A model generated the notes under the pieces. The model was not told the DNA's origin and searched no databases. It saw only the letters and a program-made list of their open reading frames with translations. This document shows positions 41,261 through 51,105 of a stretch of DNA of 64,000 nucleotides, one piece after another. A program made the position numbers and the translations under genes. Every line of letters starts with the position of its first letter. Position 1 is the first letter of the stretch. This stretch comes from Modicisalibacter ilicicola DSM 19980 (GTDB lineage: Bacteria > Pseudomonadota > Gammaproteobacteria > Pseudomonadales > Halomonadaceae): contig NZ_FQUJ01000006.1 of the NCBI RefSeq assembly GCF_900128925.1, positions 159,388 through 223,387 on the forward strand. The letters run 5' to 3'.

Positions 41261-42537
41261 GATGCGATCTCCTTGGTCGCGTCGGTTGCCCAGCGGCTGA
41301 TGAAGAGCGCATAGGTGGTCAGCACCTGTCGGATGGAGTCGATCTCGACGCACTCGTCGACACCATGGATGCGCTGGGCCACCGGACCGTAACAGGTGCC
41401 ATTGATGCCACCCTCGACATGGAAGGCCCGCAGATCGGTGGTACAGGTAGATAGGTAATGCGCCGGCGGTGCGCCGACCAGGTCCTCGTGGCAGCGTGAC
41501 AAGAGGCGTATCCCCGAGGTCTCGAGATCGACCAGATGGCCCTCCGAGCGGAAACCATGGAAGTCGATCGTCGGGGCCGGTGTGCCGTCGTTCATGGTCC
41601 CGTGATGCTCGGCGACGACCCGGCGAAGGCGGGTCATGACCTCCTCGGGGGGCAGCCCGGGGGGAAAGCCGATCCGCCCTTCGAGGATGGCATGGGCCGG
41701 CACGCTCGATGCCCAGTTGCCGCCCTCGATCTTGCCGATGCTGAGATTGAACGGATGATCGTGAGTGTCGTAGGGCGACGGGCGGGGTGGGGCATTGAGC
41801 GCTTCCTCCAGCGCCTTCAGCGCCGGCAGATAGGAGTGCAACGTCTCGATGGCATTGTTACCGGACGTGGTGTCCAGCACATGGGCCGGCACGCCATTGA
41901 CCCGGATCCGGAACCAGAGCACCCCGATCTGCCCCGTGTAGATCTGCGCACCGAAGGGTTCGGGGATCAGCACGAAGTCACCGCCATAGCCTTGATGCAG
42001 GCAGGCGAGGGCGCCATTGCCGCTGCACTCCTCCTCGATCACCGTCTGCAGGGTCAGCGGAAAGTCGATGTCGACACCCGCCTCGCGCACCGCCTGCACG
42101 GCCATGACCATGGCAGCGATTCCGGCTTTCATGTCCCCGGCGCCGCGGCCATACAGCCAGCCGTCCTGTTCCCAGGGCTCCCAGGGAGATCGCGTCCACA
42201 TGTCGGTCGGCTCGGCGGGCACCACATCCAGGTGGCCGTTGAGCACCAGATGGGGCTTGTCGGCGTTCGGGTTGAGGCGCGAGACGAGGTTGTAGCGCTC
42301 CTTGCTGCTCCACGGCACAGGTGCACGGTGCGGGTGGCGGTCAAAGCCCGGGGCATCCAGCGGGACACGTTCGACCGGCAGGTTCAGCCGCTCGAACCAA
42401 TGCTCCATGGTGCTCAGGGCACCCTGCTCCTGGCCGAGCACACTGTAGCCACGCACGAGATCTCGGGTCAGCGCGAGGGTGTCGTCCATCAGCGCCTCGC
42501 AACGCTCGAGAATGGTCTTTTCGGTAGCGTCGAGCAT
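41257..42537 (-). CDS. M20 family ArgE/DapE-type deacylase
   Basis: The 426-residue metallo-hydrolase has the M20 metal ligands: His102 in NGHLDVVP, Asp135 in RGAGDMKAG, Glu near 169 in VIEEECSGN, and a C-terminal histidine in GPVAQRIHGVDE. The dimerisation domain is inserted between residues about 210 and 330. Such enzymes release amino acids from N-acyl derivatives. Its position between CoA-transferase and thiolase genes suggests that an N-acylated amino acid feeds the pathway. Overlaps on both sides show a tight operon. Confidence 0.9.
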   Translation of the reverse strand: MLDATEKTILERCEALMDDTLALTRDLVRGYSVLGQEQGALSTMEHWFERLNLPVERVPLDAPGFDRHPHRAPVPWSSKERYNLVSRLNPNADKPHLVLNGHLDVVPAEPTDMWTRSPWEPWEQDGWLYGRGAGDMKAGIAAMVMAVQAVREAGVDIDFPLTLQTVIEEECSGNGALACLHQGYGGDFVLIPEPFGAQIYTGQIGVLWFRIRVNGVPAHVLDTTSGNNAIETLHSYLPALKALEEALNAPPRPSPYDTHDHPFNLSIGKIEGGNWASSVPAHAILEGRIGFPPGLPPEEVMTRLRRVVAEHHGTMNDGTPAPTIDFHGFRSEGHLVDLETSGIRLLSRCHEDLVGAPPAHYLSTCTTDLRAFHVEGGINGTCYGPVAQRIHGVDECVEIDSIRQVLTTYALFISRWATDATKEIAS

Positions 42538-43190
42538 CAGAACCTCCCCAGACGATGTTCGTCGATGATCAGATCGGCCTCGGTGGCATCGCGCAGGGCG
42601 TCCACGTCGAGGCCCTCGGCGATGTCCACGACCTGCAGACCGGTCTCGGTGACCTCCATCACCGCCTTCTCGGTGATGATGCGAGAGACGCAGCGAGGGG
42701 CCGTGAGCGGCAGGCGGCACTGCTTGAGAATCTTGGGATTGCCGTGCTTGTCGTTGTGCGAACAGAGCACCACCAGTTTCTTGACCTTCTGGGCCAGCTC
42801 CATGGCACCGCCGATACCCGGCGAGAACTTGCCCGGAATCTTCCAGTTGGCCAGATTGCCTTGCTGATCGACCTCGAAGGCACCCATGAAGGTGACATCC
42901 ACCCGGCTGCGCCGGATCATGGCGAAAGAAAGGGCGCTGTCGAAGACGCTGGCGCCAGGGCGTGTACTGATGTAAGCGCCACCCGAATCGATCATCTCGA
43001 GGTCGGGTTCGCTGCCCTCGGTCAAGAGTTGACAGCCCAGCACGCCATTTTCGGAGTGGACGAGAACCTCCATCTCTTTTGGCAGATAATGGAACAGCCG
43101 GGTCGGCAGGCCGATGCCGAGGTTGACGATCTGCCCGGGGTCTATTTCCCGGGCGGCACGGGCAAGAATTCTCTCCTGATCAGACGGCAT
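42537..43190 (-). CDS. 3-oxoacid CoA-transferase subunit B
   Basis: This 217-residue subunit carries the catalytic glutamate in SENGVLG (Glu47), the GIGLPTRL turn and the ISTRPGASVFDSALSFAMIRRSRVD segment typical of the AtoA/PcaJ/ScoB group. Together with subunit A it transfers CoA from succinyl-CoA or acetyl-CoA to a 3-oxo acid. The stop codon shares one base with the deacylase start, and the start overlaps the A gene by eleven bases. Confidence 0.93.
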   Translation of the reverse strand: MPSDQERILARAAREIDPGQIVNLGIGLPTRLFHYLPKEMEVLVHSENGVLGCQLLTEGSEPDLEMIDSGGAYISTRPGASVFDSALSFAMIRRSRVDVTFMGAFEVDQQGNLANWKIPGKFSPGIGGAMELAQKVKKLVVLCSHNDKHGNPKILKQCRLPLTAPRCVSRIITEKAVMEVTETGLQVVDIAEGLDVDALRDATEADLIIDEHRLGRF

Positions 43191-43881
43191 GGGCGCGCCT
43201 CCCCTGTTCGCTGCTGGCAAGTTCCACCTGCACGACCTGGCTCACGAAGGCGCAAGGCGTATGAATGGTCTCCGGTGGCAAGTTGCCGGGTGGCTGGACC
43301 TGGAAGGCCTGGGCAATAGTATGATCGGCGGCCATGGCCATCAGGGGATTGAAGTTTATTGCGGTGCCTCGGTAGACGAGGTTGCCGTATTCATCGGCCA
43401 GGTCGGCATGGACCAGGGCGAACTCGGCATGGATGGCGGGTTCGATGGCCCAGGTCTTGCCTTCGCATTCGATCTCGCGTCGTGCACCGGCGATCTCGGT
43501 GCCCAGGCCGATGTCGGTCAGGAAACCGTAGTGACCGGCACCGGCACAGCGAATCTTCTCGGCCAGCAGCCCCTGGGGATACATCTCGACGGCCAGGCGG
43601 CCCTGATTCATCTCGTCGATGGCCACCCGGTTGAGCCCGATGTGCGAGGTGATCAGCCGGTCGACACGGCCGGCGCGGATCAGACGACCGATGCCGATGT
43701 CCGGTTCGTTGGCATCGTTCTTGATCAGGGTCAGACCCGATTGCCCCTGGGCCAGGAGTTCGTCGAGCAGGGCGAAGGGGGTTCCGGGAGAGCCGAAACC
43801 GCCGATCATGATCGAGGCTCCGGAAGGAATGTTGGCGATGGCCTGCTCGATGGAGGTGTATTTCTGATTGATCAGTGTCAT
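43180..43881 (-). CDS. 3-oxoacid CoA-transferase subunit A
   Basis: The 233-residue protein has the glycine loop IMIGGFGSPGTP (about 25-36), NDANEPDIGIGRLI, and GTEIAGARREIECEGK, typical of AtoD/PcaI/ScoA. It forms a heterodimer or heterotetramer with subunit B. It comes right after the aminotransferase gene in the leftward operon. The oxo acid is not identifiable from sequence; 3-oxoadipate and acetoacetate are the common ones. Confidence 0.93.
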   Translation of the reverse strand: MTLINQKYTSIEQAIANIPSGASIMIGGFGSPGTPFALLDELLAQGQSGLTLIKNDANEPDIGIGRLIRAGRVDRLITSHIGLNRVAIDEMNQGRLAVEMYPQGLLAEKIRCAGAGHYGFLTDIGLGTEIAGARREIECEGKTWAIEPAIHAEFALVHADLADEYGNLVYRGTAINFNPLMAMAADHTIAQAFQVQPPGNLPPETIHTPCAFVSQVVQVELASSEQGRRAHAV

Positions 43882-43895
43882 GGAGCTTCAGCCTG

Positions 43896-45263
43896 TCATA
43901 TGCCGATGGTGGTGGAAGGGGCGCTGTCCTCGAGCAGCGGCGACACGACCTCCCGGTCAAGCCGTGCGAATGTGCGCTCGAGGCGCTCGAGCAGTAGCAC
44001 GACCTCGCTTTCACTGATGGTGAAAGGCGGGGTGACCAGGAAATGATCGCCGGCCAGACCGTCGAGAGGCCGGCGGGGGTAGATCAGCAGCCCTTCTTCC
44101 TTGGCCAGCGCCGTGACCCTGGCGAAGAGGTTGGCCTGGGCGGGAAAGGGCGTCTTTTCCGTCGGGTCCATGACCAGCTCCACGCCCCACAGCAGGCCAA
44201 GGCCACGCACGTCCCCGACCCACGGGTAACGGCACTGCAGCGTTTCGAGCCCCCGCTGGAGCTGGCGGCCGCGGGCATCGACGTTGTCCAGCAGGTGCTC
44301 GTCGCGGATGGCCTCGATAGCGGCAAGGCCGGTCGCGCAGGCGAGCGGGTTGCCGGCATAGGTGTGGCCGTGTTGAAACCCGCCGCTGGCCATGACCGCC
44401 TCGACGATCTCCTCGCGACACAGCATGGCGCCCACCGGGTAGTAGCCGGCCCCGAGCCCCTTGGCCGTGACCAGCAGGTCAGGGGTGACCCCCCACTGCT
44501 GGTAGGCGAACCAGGTGCCGGTCCGGCCCACCCCGCACAGCACCTCGTCGAAGATCAGCAGGCAACCGATCTCGTCACAGAGCCGGCGAATGCCTTCCAG
44601 GTAGGCCTTGTCGACCAGGCGCGCCCCAGTGCTGGCACCGCCCACCGGTTCGAGCACGACGGCGATGATGGTCTCGTCCCCGACTGCCTTGATCTGGTTG
44701 CGAGTCTCCTCGAGGACGCGGCGAACATGGGTCTCGCGGTCGGCGTCTCGCTGCCGATAGAAGTCCGGGCCGGACACCTTGAGAGAGCTCATCGTGATGT
44801 CGCTGAACGGTGCTTCCAGGGGCTGGTAGCCGGTCATGCCCAGGGCGCCGAGCGTGCTGCCATGATAGGAGGGGCGCAGCGATACGAAGCGGCGACGTTG
44901 CGACTCGCCCGAGGCCACGAAATACTGGCGGGCCAGCTTGAGGGCTGACTCCACGGCCTCCGAGCCGCTGGAGACGAAGAAGACCTTCTCGAGCGCGTCG
45001 TCGGTCATGCCGACCAGCTGGCGGGCAAGCGCGAGGGCGGGCGCGTTCTCGAACTGGGTTCGGTAGGTGAAGGCGACGCGGTCGAGCTGGGCCAGCATGG
45101 CGTCGCGGATGTCCTGTCGCCCATGGCCGAGGTTGCAGGAGATGGCGCCGGAGCAGCCATCGAGATATTCCTTGCCATTCGTGTCCCACAGGAAGACGCC
45201 ACGTCCATGACTGACTTCTGGCATCTCGGGACCCGCCTGGTAGAACAGGGGTGAGGTCGTCAT
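43896..45263 (-). CDS. Class III PLP-dependent aminotransferase
   Basis: The 455-residue enzyme has the class III pattern: SSGSEAVESALKLARQY, SYHGSTLGALGMTG, IFDEVLCGVGRTG and the PLP lysine in VTAKGLGAGYYP (Lys about 268), followed by GHTYAGNPLACA. Members transfer the omega or beta amino group to pyruvate or 2-oxoglutarate. First in the leftward operon, it would convert an amino acid into the 3-oxo acid used by the CoA-transferase. It is divergent from the LysR gene. Confidence 0.93.
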   Translation of the reverse strand: MTTSPLFYQAGPEMPEVSHGRGVFLWDTNGKEYLDGCSGAISCNLGHGRQDIRDAMLAQLDRVAFTYRTQFENAPALALARQLVGMTDDALEKVFFVSSGSEAVESALKLARQYFVASGESQRRRFVSLRPSYHGSTLGALGMTGYQPLEAPFSDITMSSLKVSGPDFYRQRDADRETHVRRVLEETRNQIKAVGDETIIAVVLEPVGGASTGARLVDKAYLEGIRRLCDEIGCLLIFDEVLCGVGRTGTWFAYQQWGVTPDLLVTAKGLGAGYYPVGAMLCREEIVEAVMASGGFQHGHTYAGNPLACATGLAAIEAIRDEHLLDNVDARGRQLQRGLETLQCRYPWVGDVRGLGLLWGVELVMDPTEKTPFPAQANLFARVTALAKEEGLLIYPRRPLDGLAGDHFLVTPPFTISESEVVLLLERLERTFARLDREVVSPLLEDSAPSTTIGI

Positions 45264-45309
45264 CTTGTGATCCTGTTGTCGTTGTATTCTGGCGTGCCCT
45301 CAGTCTAGG

Positions 45310-45325
45310 TAGCTTTTACAAGCTA
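45310..45325. promoter_or_regulatory. Palindromic LysR-type operator
   Basis: TAGCTT-TTAC-AAGCTA is a perfect inverted repeat with the T-N11-A form of LysR boxes, in the 105-base gap between the aminotransferase operon and the divergent lysR gene. Confidence 0.55.
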
Positions 45326-45368
45326 TTTCAATATATGATGTTTTTACCTTATTCGATGATTTTTAGTC

Positions 45369-46280
45369 ATGCCTGAAGTCAATATCCACTCCCTGAAGGC
45401 GCTGGCCATCTTCAAGACCCTGTTCGAGGCGGGAACGGCTTCTCAGGCAGCGAGAACCCTTGGCATCACACAGTCAGGAGTCAGTCGTTCCCTCGCGCAA
45501 CTGGAGCAGAACCTTGGGCTGGAGCTGTTTTTGAGGGAGAAGAACCGGCTCGTGGCGACGCCGGAAGCGCGAGAGCTCTACGAGGAGATCCTGCGGCTGA
45601 TGGGAAACATCGAAGAGCTGCGACACAGCGTGCTGGCACTCAAGGAGTTCGGCACCTCGCGTTTGAGGATCGCCGCCATTCCCGGTCTGGCCTTCGGGCT
45701 GGTGCCGCGTCTGATAGGCGCCTTGCTCGAGGACAGTCGCGGCTTCAGCATCAGCTTCGACATGATGTCGAGCCACGATGTGCTCCGGGAGGTGGAGTCC
45801 AGTCACGCCGATATCGGTTTCGTGACGTTGCCGGTCAGCTCCCGGGTTCTGCGCATCGAGGAGTGGCTGACCACCCAGGCGCGCTGTCTCGTGCCCCGAG
45901 ACCACCCTCTGAGCGGTAGGGCGCAGGTGTGCATCAACGACCTGCAGGACCAGTTTCTGGTCATCAGCAATCAGCCCAATGTCGGTGCCGATCCCTTGTT
46001 GAACCTGGTGGCCAGTCATGGGATTCATATCGCCGGCAAGACCGAGGCCAACATCGGGGCGATCACCGCCTTGGTGGCTAGCCGCGTCGGCATCAGCGTG
46101 ATGAATCCAATCACGGCCGCGGACCAGCTCGCTGGTCGCGACGAGGTGGTGATGCTGCCGTTCTCTCCCGAGATCGACTTCAGCTTCGGTCTCGTCTATC
46201 GCGAGAACTGGAAGCATGCCCGGGTGCTGGAGTTCATTCGCTCCTGCGGCCGTGAGCTGTTGCGGGAATACGCTCGCTGA
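45369..46280 (+). CDS. LysR-type transcriptional regulator
   Basis: The 303-residue protein has an N-terminal winged helix-turn-helix (FKTLFEAGTASQAARTLGITQSGVSRSLAQLEQNLGLELFLR, about residues 15-57) and a two-lobe co-inducer domain from about 95. It is divergent from the catabolic operon and is the likely activator of it, responding to the substrate or an intermediate. Start at ATG 45369 fits the family length. Confidence 0.94.
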   Translation: MPEVNIHSLKALAIFKTLFEAGTASQAARTLGITQSGVSRSLAQLEQNLGLELFLREKNRLVATPEARELYEEILRLMGNIEELRHSVLALKEFGTSRLRIAAIPGLAFGLVPRLIGALLEDSRGFSISFDMMSSHDVLREVESSHADIGFVTLPVSSRVLRIEEWLTTQARCLVPRDHPLSGRAQVCINDLQDQFLVISNQPNVGADPLLNLVASHGIHIAGKTEANIGAITALVASRVGISVMNPITAADQLAGRDEVVMLPFSPEIDFSFGLVYRENWKHARVLEFIRSCGRELLREYAR

Positions 46281-46535
46281 GCAAGCCGATCGCCATGGAA
46301 AAAAAGCGCTAACAAATTCCTGTCTTTCATGTCATGTTATCTACAGCATCTATAATGTCTTGCCAATAGCAAGGCCAATGCGAGCGGTATCTCGCGAACA
46401 TCAGCCTATGAGAAGGAGGGTTTACCCAGCTTATACCGTTATCTACAAAGCAAGACAGAACAGGTATCGTCACCACTGGTACGCCAATTTCAAGCGATTA
46501 GATTTTTATCTTGCGCAAAATGAGGGCGGTAACCA

Positions 46536-49280
46536 ATGAATGCGTTACAGGAAGAAAGGTGGCATCAACTCTCCCACGACGAGGTGCTCAAGCAGCTCGA
46601 AACAGACCCCCAAACTGGCCTTAACCACTCCAGCATCGATGCTCGTCAAGAGCAATTCGGCCCCAATGCCCTGACCCAGCGCAAAGGGCAAGGGCCACTC
46701 GTTCGATTCCTGCTTCAATTCCATCAAGCGCTGGTCTACATCCTTCTCGCGGCGGTCATCATCAAGTTGCTGTTGGGCGCCTGGGTGGACGCGAGCGTCA
46801 TCTTCGGTGTGGTCCTGCTCAATTCAATCATCGGTTTCCTACAGGAGAGCAAGGCGCTAAGCGCACTCGATGCGCTTTCCCGGGCGATGGTCACCGAGAC
46901 CACGGTGCTGCGGGATGGCGAGAAGCAGCGCATCGATGCCAGGTCCCTGGTGCCAGGCGATGTGGTGCTATTGGCCTCGGGCGACAAGGTGCCGGCGGAT
47001 TTGCGTCTATTGCAGAGTCGCAGCCTGCAGGTCGACGAATCGGCACTGACCGGCGAGTCGGTACCGGTCGAGAAACGTATCGGTGGGCTTGAGACGGACA
47101 CGTCCCTGGCGGATCGCGTCAACATGGCTTATTCGTCGACACTCGTGACCTACGGCACCGGCCTGGGCGTGGTCACGACCATCGGTGATCGGACCGAGAT
47201 CGGACGCATCTCCGAACTCATTGCCAGTGCCGAGGTGTTGGCGACACCACTGACACGCAAGATCGCACACTTCAGTCAACTATTGCTCTACGCCATTTTG
47301 GGCTTGGCGGCGATTACCTTCCTTATCGGCCTGTGGCACGGGGATGCGTGGATCGATCTGTTCATGGCCGCGGTAGCCTTGTCCGTGGCGATGATCCCAG
47401 AAGGCTTGCCGGCTGTCTTGACCATCACCCTGGCCTTGGGGGTGGCGCGCATGGCCAAACGCAGAGCCATCATTCGCCGCCTTCCCGCCGTGGAGACTCT
47501 GGGCAGCACCACGGTCATCTGCTCGGACAAGACCGGTACCCTGACACGCAACGAGATGACGGTGCAGAAGCTATGGGCCGGTGGTGAAACATTTGATATC
47601 AGCGGCGTCGGCTATGCGCCCGAGGGGGATATTCGTCAGGGCGAGCAGATCGCCAGCGTGCAGGACAACAGGGCCTTGAGCGAATTGCTGCTTGCGGGCT
47701 GGCTGTGCAACGACTCGTTGCTGAAGCAAGACGAGGAGGGCTGGAAGATTCAGGGTGATCCCACCGAGGGGGCGCTTCTGGTCGCGGCACGCAAGGCGGG
47801 AGTCGATAGTGCCCAGAGCCTCGAGGCTCATCCGCGTCTGGACAGCATTCCCTTCGAATCCCAGCACCAGTACATGGCGACCCTGCATGGTGGTGAGAAA
47901 CCGTTGATTTACATGAAAGGCTCGGCCGAGAGCATCCTGGCGCGCTGCGACCGGGTCCTGAACGCGGATGGGAGCCATAAGGCCCTCGACAGCGACGCGA
48001 TCGAGGCGCAAGTGAAGGCGATCGCCAGCCAGGGTCAGCGGGTGCTGGCTTTTGCCTGCCTGGAAGTCGCATCCGACAAGGCGAATATCGAACACGAGGA
48101 TGTGGCCCAAGGGATGACCTTCCTCGGCTTGCAAGGAATGATCGACCCTCCCCGAGAAGAGGCGGTGCAGGCCGTGCACTCCTGTCAGGGCGCCGGTATC
48201 CGGGTCAAGATGATTACCGGCGATCATGCTCTTACGGCGGCGACCATTGCCGGCGAGATCGGGTTGGACCAGACGGTTGCCAAGGGCGCGACCCCGAAGG
48301 TGTTGACCGGGCGCGAGCTCGAATCGATACCCGATGAGGCGCTGAGTCAGGAGGTCATGGATACTGCCGTGTTTGCACGCGTCACCCCGGAGCAGAAGCT
48401 ACGACTGGTGGAGGCCTTGCAGGCCCGTGGCGAGGTCGTTGCCATGACCGGCGACGGTGTCAATGACGCCCCGGCGCTGCGCCGTGCCGACATTGGCGTA
48501 GCGATGGGGATCACCGGCACGGAGGTGTCGAAAGAAGCCGCCGACATGGTGCTCACCGACGACAACTTCGCGACCATCGAGGCGGCCGTGGAGGAAGGGC
48601 GTGGCGTCTTCGACAACCTGATCAAGTTCATCACCTGGATATTGCCCACCAACGCCGGTCAGGGGCTGGTGATCATCGCCGCCATCGTGGCCTCGCAGCC
48701 GTTGCCGGTGCTGCCCCTGCAGGCCTTGTGGATCAACATGACCACCGCCGTGCTGCTAGGGCTGACCCTGGCCTTCGAACCGCGCGAGCCGGGCATCATG
48801 GCGCGGCCACCGCGCATTCCGGGCACGCCCATTCTCAGTAGCGAGATGATATTCCGCATCATCTTCGTCGGATTGCTGCTGTTGATAGGAAGCTTTGGGC
48901 TGTTCGAGTTGGCCTTGTTCCAAGGCGCCAGCGAGGCCGAAGCGCGCACGATCGCCGTCAACGTGTTCGCCGTGGGTCAATCCTTCTATCTGCTCAATTG
49001 TCGCTCGTTGCGGCTCTCCATGTTCCGTCTCGGGCTCATGAGCAATCCGTGGATCTGGGTCGGCATCGCCGCCATGATGGCCGCTCAGATGCTGTTCACC
49101 TACGTGCCGCTGATGAATATCCTGTTCCACACCGCACCGATCGGTTTGATCGATTGGTTCCATATCGGCCTTGTCGGTCTCGCGATCTATCTGATCATTG
49201 GTCTCGAGAAGATCATTCGTCAGCGCCGGGACGCCGCGACCGTTCCTGTCGCCTCCACGACTGGGGAAATGGCACGCTAG
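46536..49280 (+). CDS. Cation-transporting P-type ATPase (type II)
   Basis: The 914-residue pump has the actuator TGES near 172, the P-E-G-L motif in helix M4 (MIPEGLPAVLTI), the phosphorylated aspartate in CSDKTGTLT at about 331, the nucleotide-binding site with KGSAE, and the hinge TGDGVNDAPAL near 638. About ten membrane helices are arranged in the usual 2+2+6 pattern. PEGL and the sequence around it fit the Ca2+/Na+,K+ ATPase-like group rather than heavy-metal pumps. The transported ion is unknown. The gap upstream (46281-46535) has a TATAAT at 46351 but no good -35. Confidence 0.92.
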   Translation: MNALQEERWHQLSHDEVLKQLETDPQTGLNHSSIDARQEQFGPNALTQRKGQGPLVRFLLQFHQALVYILLAAVIIKLLLGAWVDASVIFGVVLLNSIIGFLQESKALSALDALSRAMVTETTVLRDGEKQRIDARSLVPGDVVLLASGDKVPADLRLLQSRSLQVDESALTGESVPVEKRIGGLETDTSLADRVNMAYSSTLVTYGTGLGVVTTIGDRTEIGRISELIASAEVLATPLTRKIAHFSQLLLYAILGLAAITFLIGLWHGDAWIDLFMAAVALSVAMIPEGLPAVLTITLALGVARMAKRRAIIRRLPAVETLGSTTVICSDKTGTLTRNEMTVQKLWAGGETFDISGVGYAPEGDIRQGEQIASVQDNRALSELLLAGWLCNDSLLKQDEEGWKIQGDPTEGALLVAARKAGVDSAQSLEAHPRLDSIPFESQHQYMATLHGGEKPLIYMKGSAESILARCDRVLNADGSHKALDSDAIEAQVKAIASQGQRVLAFACLEVASDKANIEHEDVAQGMTFLGLQGMIDPPREEAVQAVHSCQGAGIRVKMITGDHALTAATIAGEIGLDQTVAKGATPKVLTGRELESIPDEALSQEVMDTAVFARVTPEQKLRLVEALQARGEVVAMTGDGVNDAPALRRADIGVAMGITGTEVSKEAADMVLTDDNFATIEAAVEEGRGVFDNLIKFITWILPTNAGQGLVIIAAIVASQPLPVLPLQALWINMTTAVLLGLTLAFEPREPGIMARPPRIPGTPILSSEMIFRIIFVGLLLLIGSFGLFELALFQGASEAEARTIAVNVFAVGQSFYLLNCRSLRLSMFRLGLMSNPWIWVGIAAMMAAQMLFTYVPLMNILFHTAPIGLIDWFHIGLVGLAIYLIIGLEKIIRQRRDAATVPVASTTGEMAR

Positions 49281-49299
49281 CCCTGCCGCCTCGTCGCCA

Positions 49300-49713
49300 C
49301 TAGGGGGTCGGCGACGGGGCATTTTCGGTTTCGGGGGATACCGGCAGTTCACATACCCATTTCATCGCGGCTTCCTTCTCCCTGGAAGTGAAGGGACGCA
49401 CCTCGATGGGATTGAACAGATGGTTCTCGATGGTGGCGATGGTGCGTATCCACTGCTGGTCCGTGACCACGGCGGCACGATGGAAATGGTGGAGTCGGCC
49501 GAACTGGGTCAGGCCGTAACCGATGTCGCGCACCAAGGCGGTGCCGGTCATCCAGCGCAGGTGGTCTATCTCGATGAAGAAGCTGATCTTGGGATGGACC
49601 TGCTTGGCCTGCTCGATGGCATCGATACCGCGCTGAAGCTCGTCGGCATCGACACAACCGGAAATACGCATGGCTACCACGTGAGATGCTGGTGCGGCTA
49701 TCAATTCGAGCAT
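49300..49713 (-). CDS. SpoIIAA-like (STAS-like) protein
   Basis: The 137-residue protein matches the SpoIIAA-like family (DUF3478), a STAS-type alpha/beta fold: VVAMRISGCVDADELQRGIDAIEQ, HPKISFFIEIDHLRWMTG and the following helices. Such proteins are small soluble proteins of unclear function, perhaps lipid or protein binding. The start at 49713 has GGAG upstream. It is convergent with the P-type ATPase gene, with 19 bases between the stops. Confidence 0.85.
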   Translation of the reverse strand: MLELIAAPASHVVAMRISGCVDADELQRGIDAIEQAKQVHPKISFFIEIDHLRWMTGTALVRDIGYGLTQFGRLHHFHRAAVVTDQQWIRTIATIENHLFNPIEVRPFTSREKEAAMKWVCELPVSPETENAPSPTP

Positions 49714-49821
49714 GGAAATCGCTCCTGGTTCGCTATGCCTTGAGCATAGCAGAACGCATCCCGGCATAGCAGTCGGGCTGCTAGAATGGCCGACCGTGAT
49801 CAACGCTGGAGCCTCCCTGGT

Positions 49822-51003
49822 ATGACCCCCAACCCCGATGTCGTGGTAATCGGCGCCGGTGCCGCCGGCCTGATGTGTGCCCTGACCGCCGGCTATGCCG
49901 GGCGGCGTGTGCTGGTGCTCGATCATGCCAACAAGCCCGGCAAGAAGATTCTCATGTCCGGGGGCGGGCGTTGCAATTTCACCAATCTCGACACCCAGCC
50001 AAGGAATTTCTTCTCGGCCAATCCCCATTTCTGCATCTCGGCGTTGAACCGCTATCGTCCCGAGCATTTCCTCGAACTGGTCGAGCGACATGGCATCGAG
50101 CCCGTCGAAAAGGCACCGGGCCAGCTCTTCTGTGCCGACTCGTCGCGACCCATCCTCGATATGCTGCTGACCGAATGCGACTGGGCGGGAGTCGAGATCC
50201 GGCTCAAGACCAGCGTCGAGAAGCTCGAACGTCTGGGGGAGGGGATGCGCTTGACCACAACGCGCGGTTGCATCGATACCGGGGCGGTGGTCATCGCCAG
50301 TGGTGGCTTGTCGATCCCGACGCTTGGGGCGACCGGGTTCGGTTACGACATTGCCCGCCAGTTCGGTCTCGCGGTGACCGAGACCCGTGCCGCCCTGGTG
50401 CCGTTTACCTTGACCTCGCAATGGAAGGAACGTGCCGCGGCCCTTGCGGGTGTCTCCTGCGATGTCGACGTGCGCTGCCGGAGTGGACGCTATCGCGAGC
50501 CCATGCTGTTCACCCATCGAGGGCTGTCGGGCCCGGCGATGCTGCAGATTTCCAGTCACTGGCAACCCGGTGACGATCTGCTCATCGACCTGCTGCCCAA
50601 GCTCGACGCCTACCAGTCACTGGTGGCCGCTCGCGACGCCACACCCAGGCGACGGCTCTCGACCTGGCTGGGCGAGCATCTGCCCAAGCGCCTGGCCCAG
50701 GCCATGATCGACTGGTATGGCAGCGACGGCATGTTGGCCGAGCAGTCCAACGCCAGTCTCATGGCCTGGGGCGAGCGGCTCAATCGCTGGCGGCTCAAGC
50801 CCGCGGGCACCGAAGGGTGGCGCACCGCCGAGGTGACGATGGGCGGTGTCGATACTGCCGCCGTTTCGTCGAAGACCTTCGAGGTCAAGGCGCTTCCTCA
50901 GCTACGCTTCATCGGCGAGGTGCTCGACGTGACCGGGGAACTGGGCGGCTACAATTTCCAATGGGCCTGGGCCTCCGGTGTCGCCTGCGGGTTGGCGCTC
51001 TGA
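49822..51003 (+). CDS. BaiN/HI0933 family FAD-dependent oxidoreductase
   Basis: The 393-residue flavoprotein opens with VVVIGAGAAGLM (FAD-binding), then KPGKKILMSGGGRCNFTN, a strong family mark, the internal ASGGLSIPTLGATG and MLFTHRGLSGPAMLQIS, and the C-terminal GEVLDVTGELGGYNFQWAWASG. The family (YhiN/HI0933) has uncertain substrates. ATG 49822 with GGAG eight bases upstream is chosen; ATG 49786 would add twelve residues. Confidence 0.92.
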   Translation: MTPNPDVVVIGAGAAGLMCALTAGYAGRRVLVLDHANKPGKKILMSGGGRCNFTNLDTQPRNFFSANPHFCISALNRYRPEHFLELVERHGIEPVEKAPGQLFCADSSRPILDMLLTECDWAGVEIRLKTSVEKLERLGEGMRLTTTRGCIDTGAVVIASGGLSIPTLGATGFGYDIARQFGLAVTETRAALVPFTLTSQWKERAAALAGVSCDVDVRCRSGRYREPMLFTHRGLSGPAMLQISSHWQPGDDLLIDLLPKLDAYQSLVAARDATPRRRLSTWLGEHLPKRLAQAMIDWYGSDGMLAEQSNASLMAWGERLNRWRLKPAGTEGWRTAEVTMGGVDTAAVSSKTFEVKALPQLRFIGEVLDVTGELGGYNFQWAWASGVACGLAL

Positions 51004-51105
51004 TCGGGCCGTTGGGCGTGCCGCGAGTCTTTGGAGGCAGCGAACACGATGACGCCGGCAATATGCCGGCGTTTCTGGATCGAATCCCGCCTCATGCCAA
51101 TTCGC

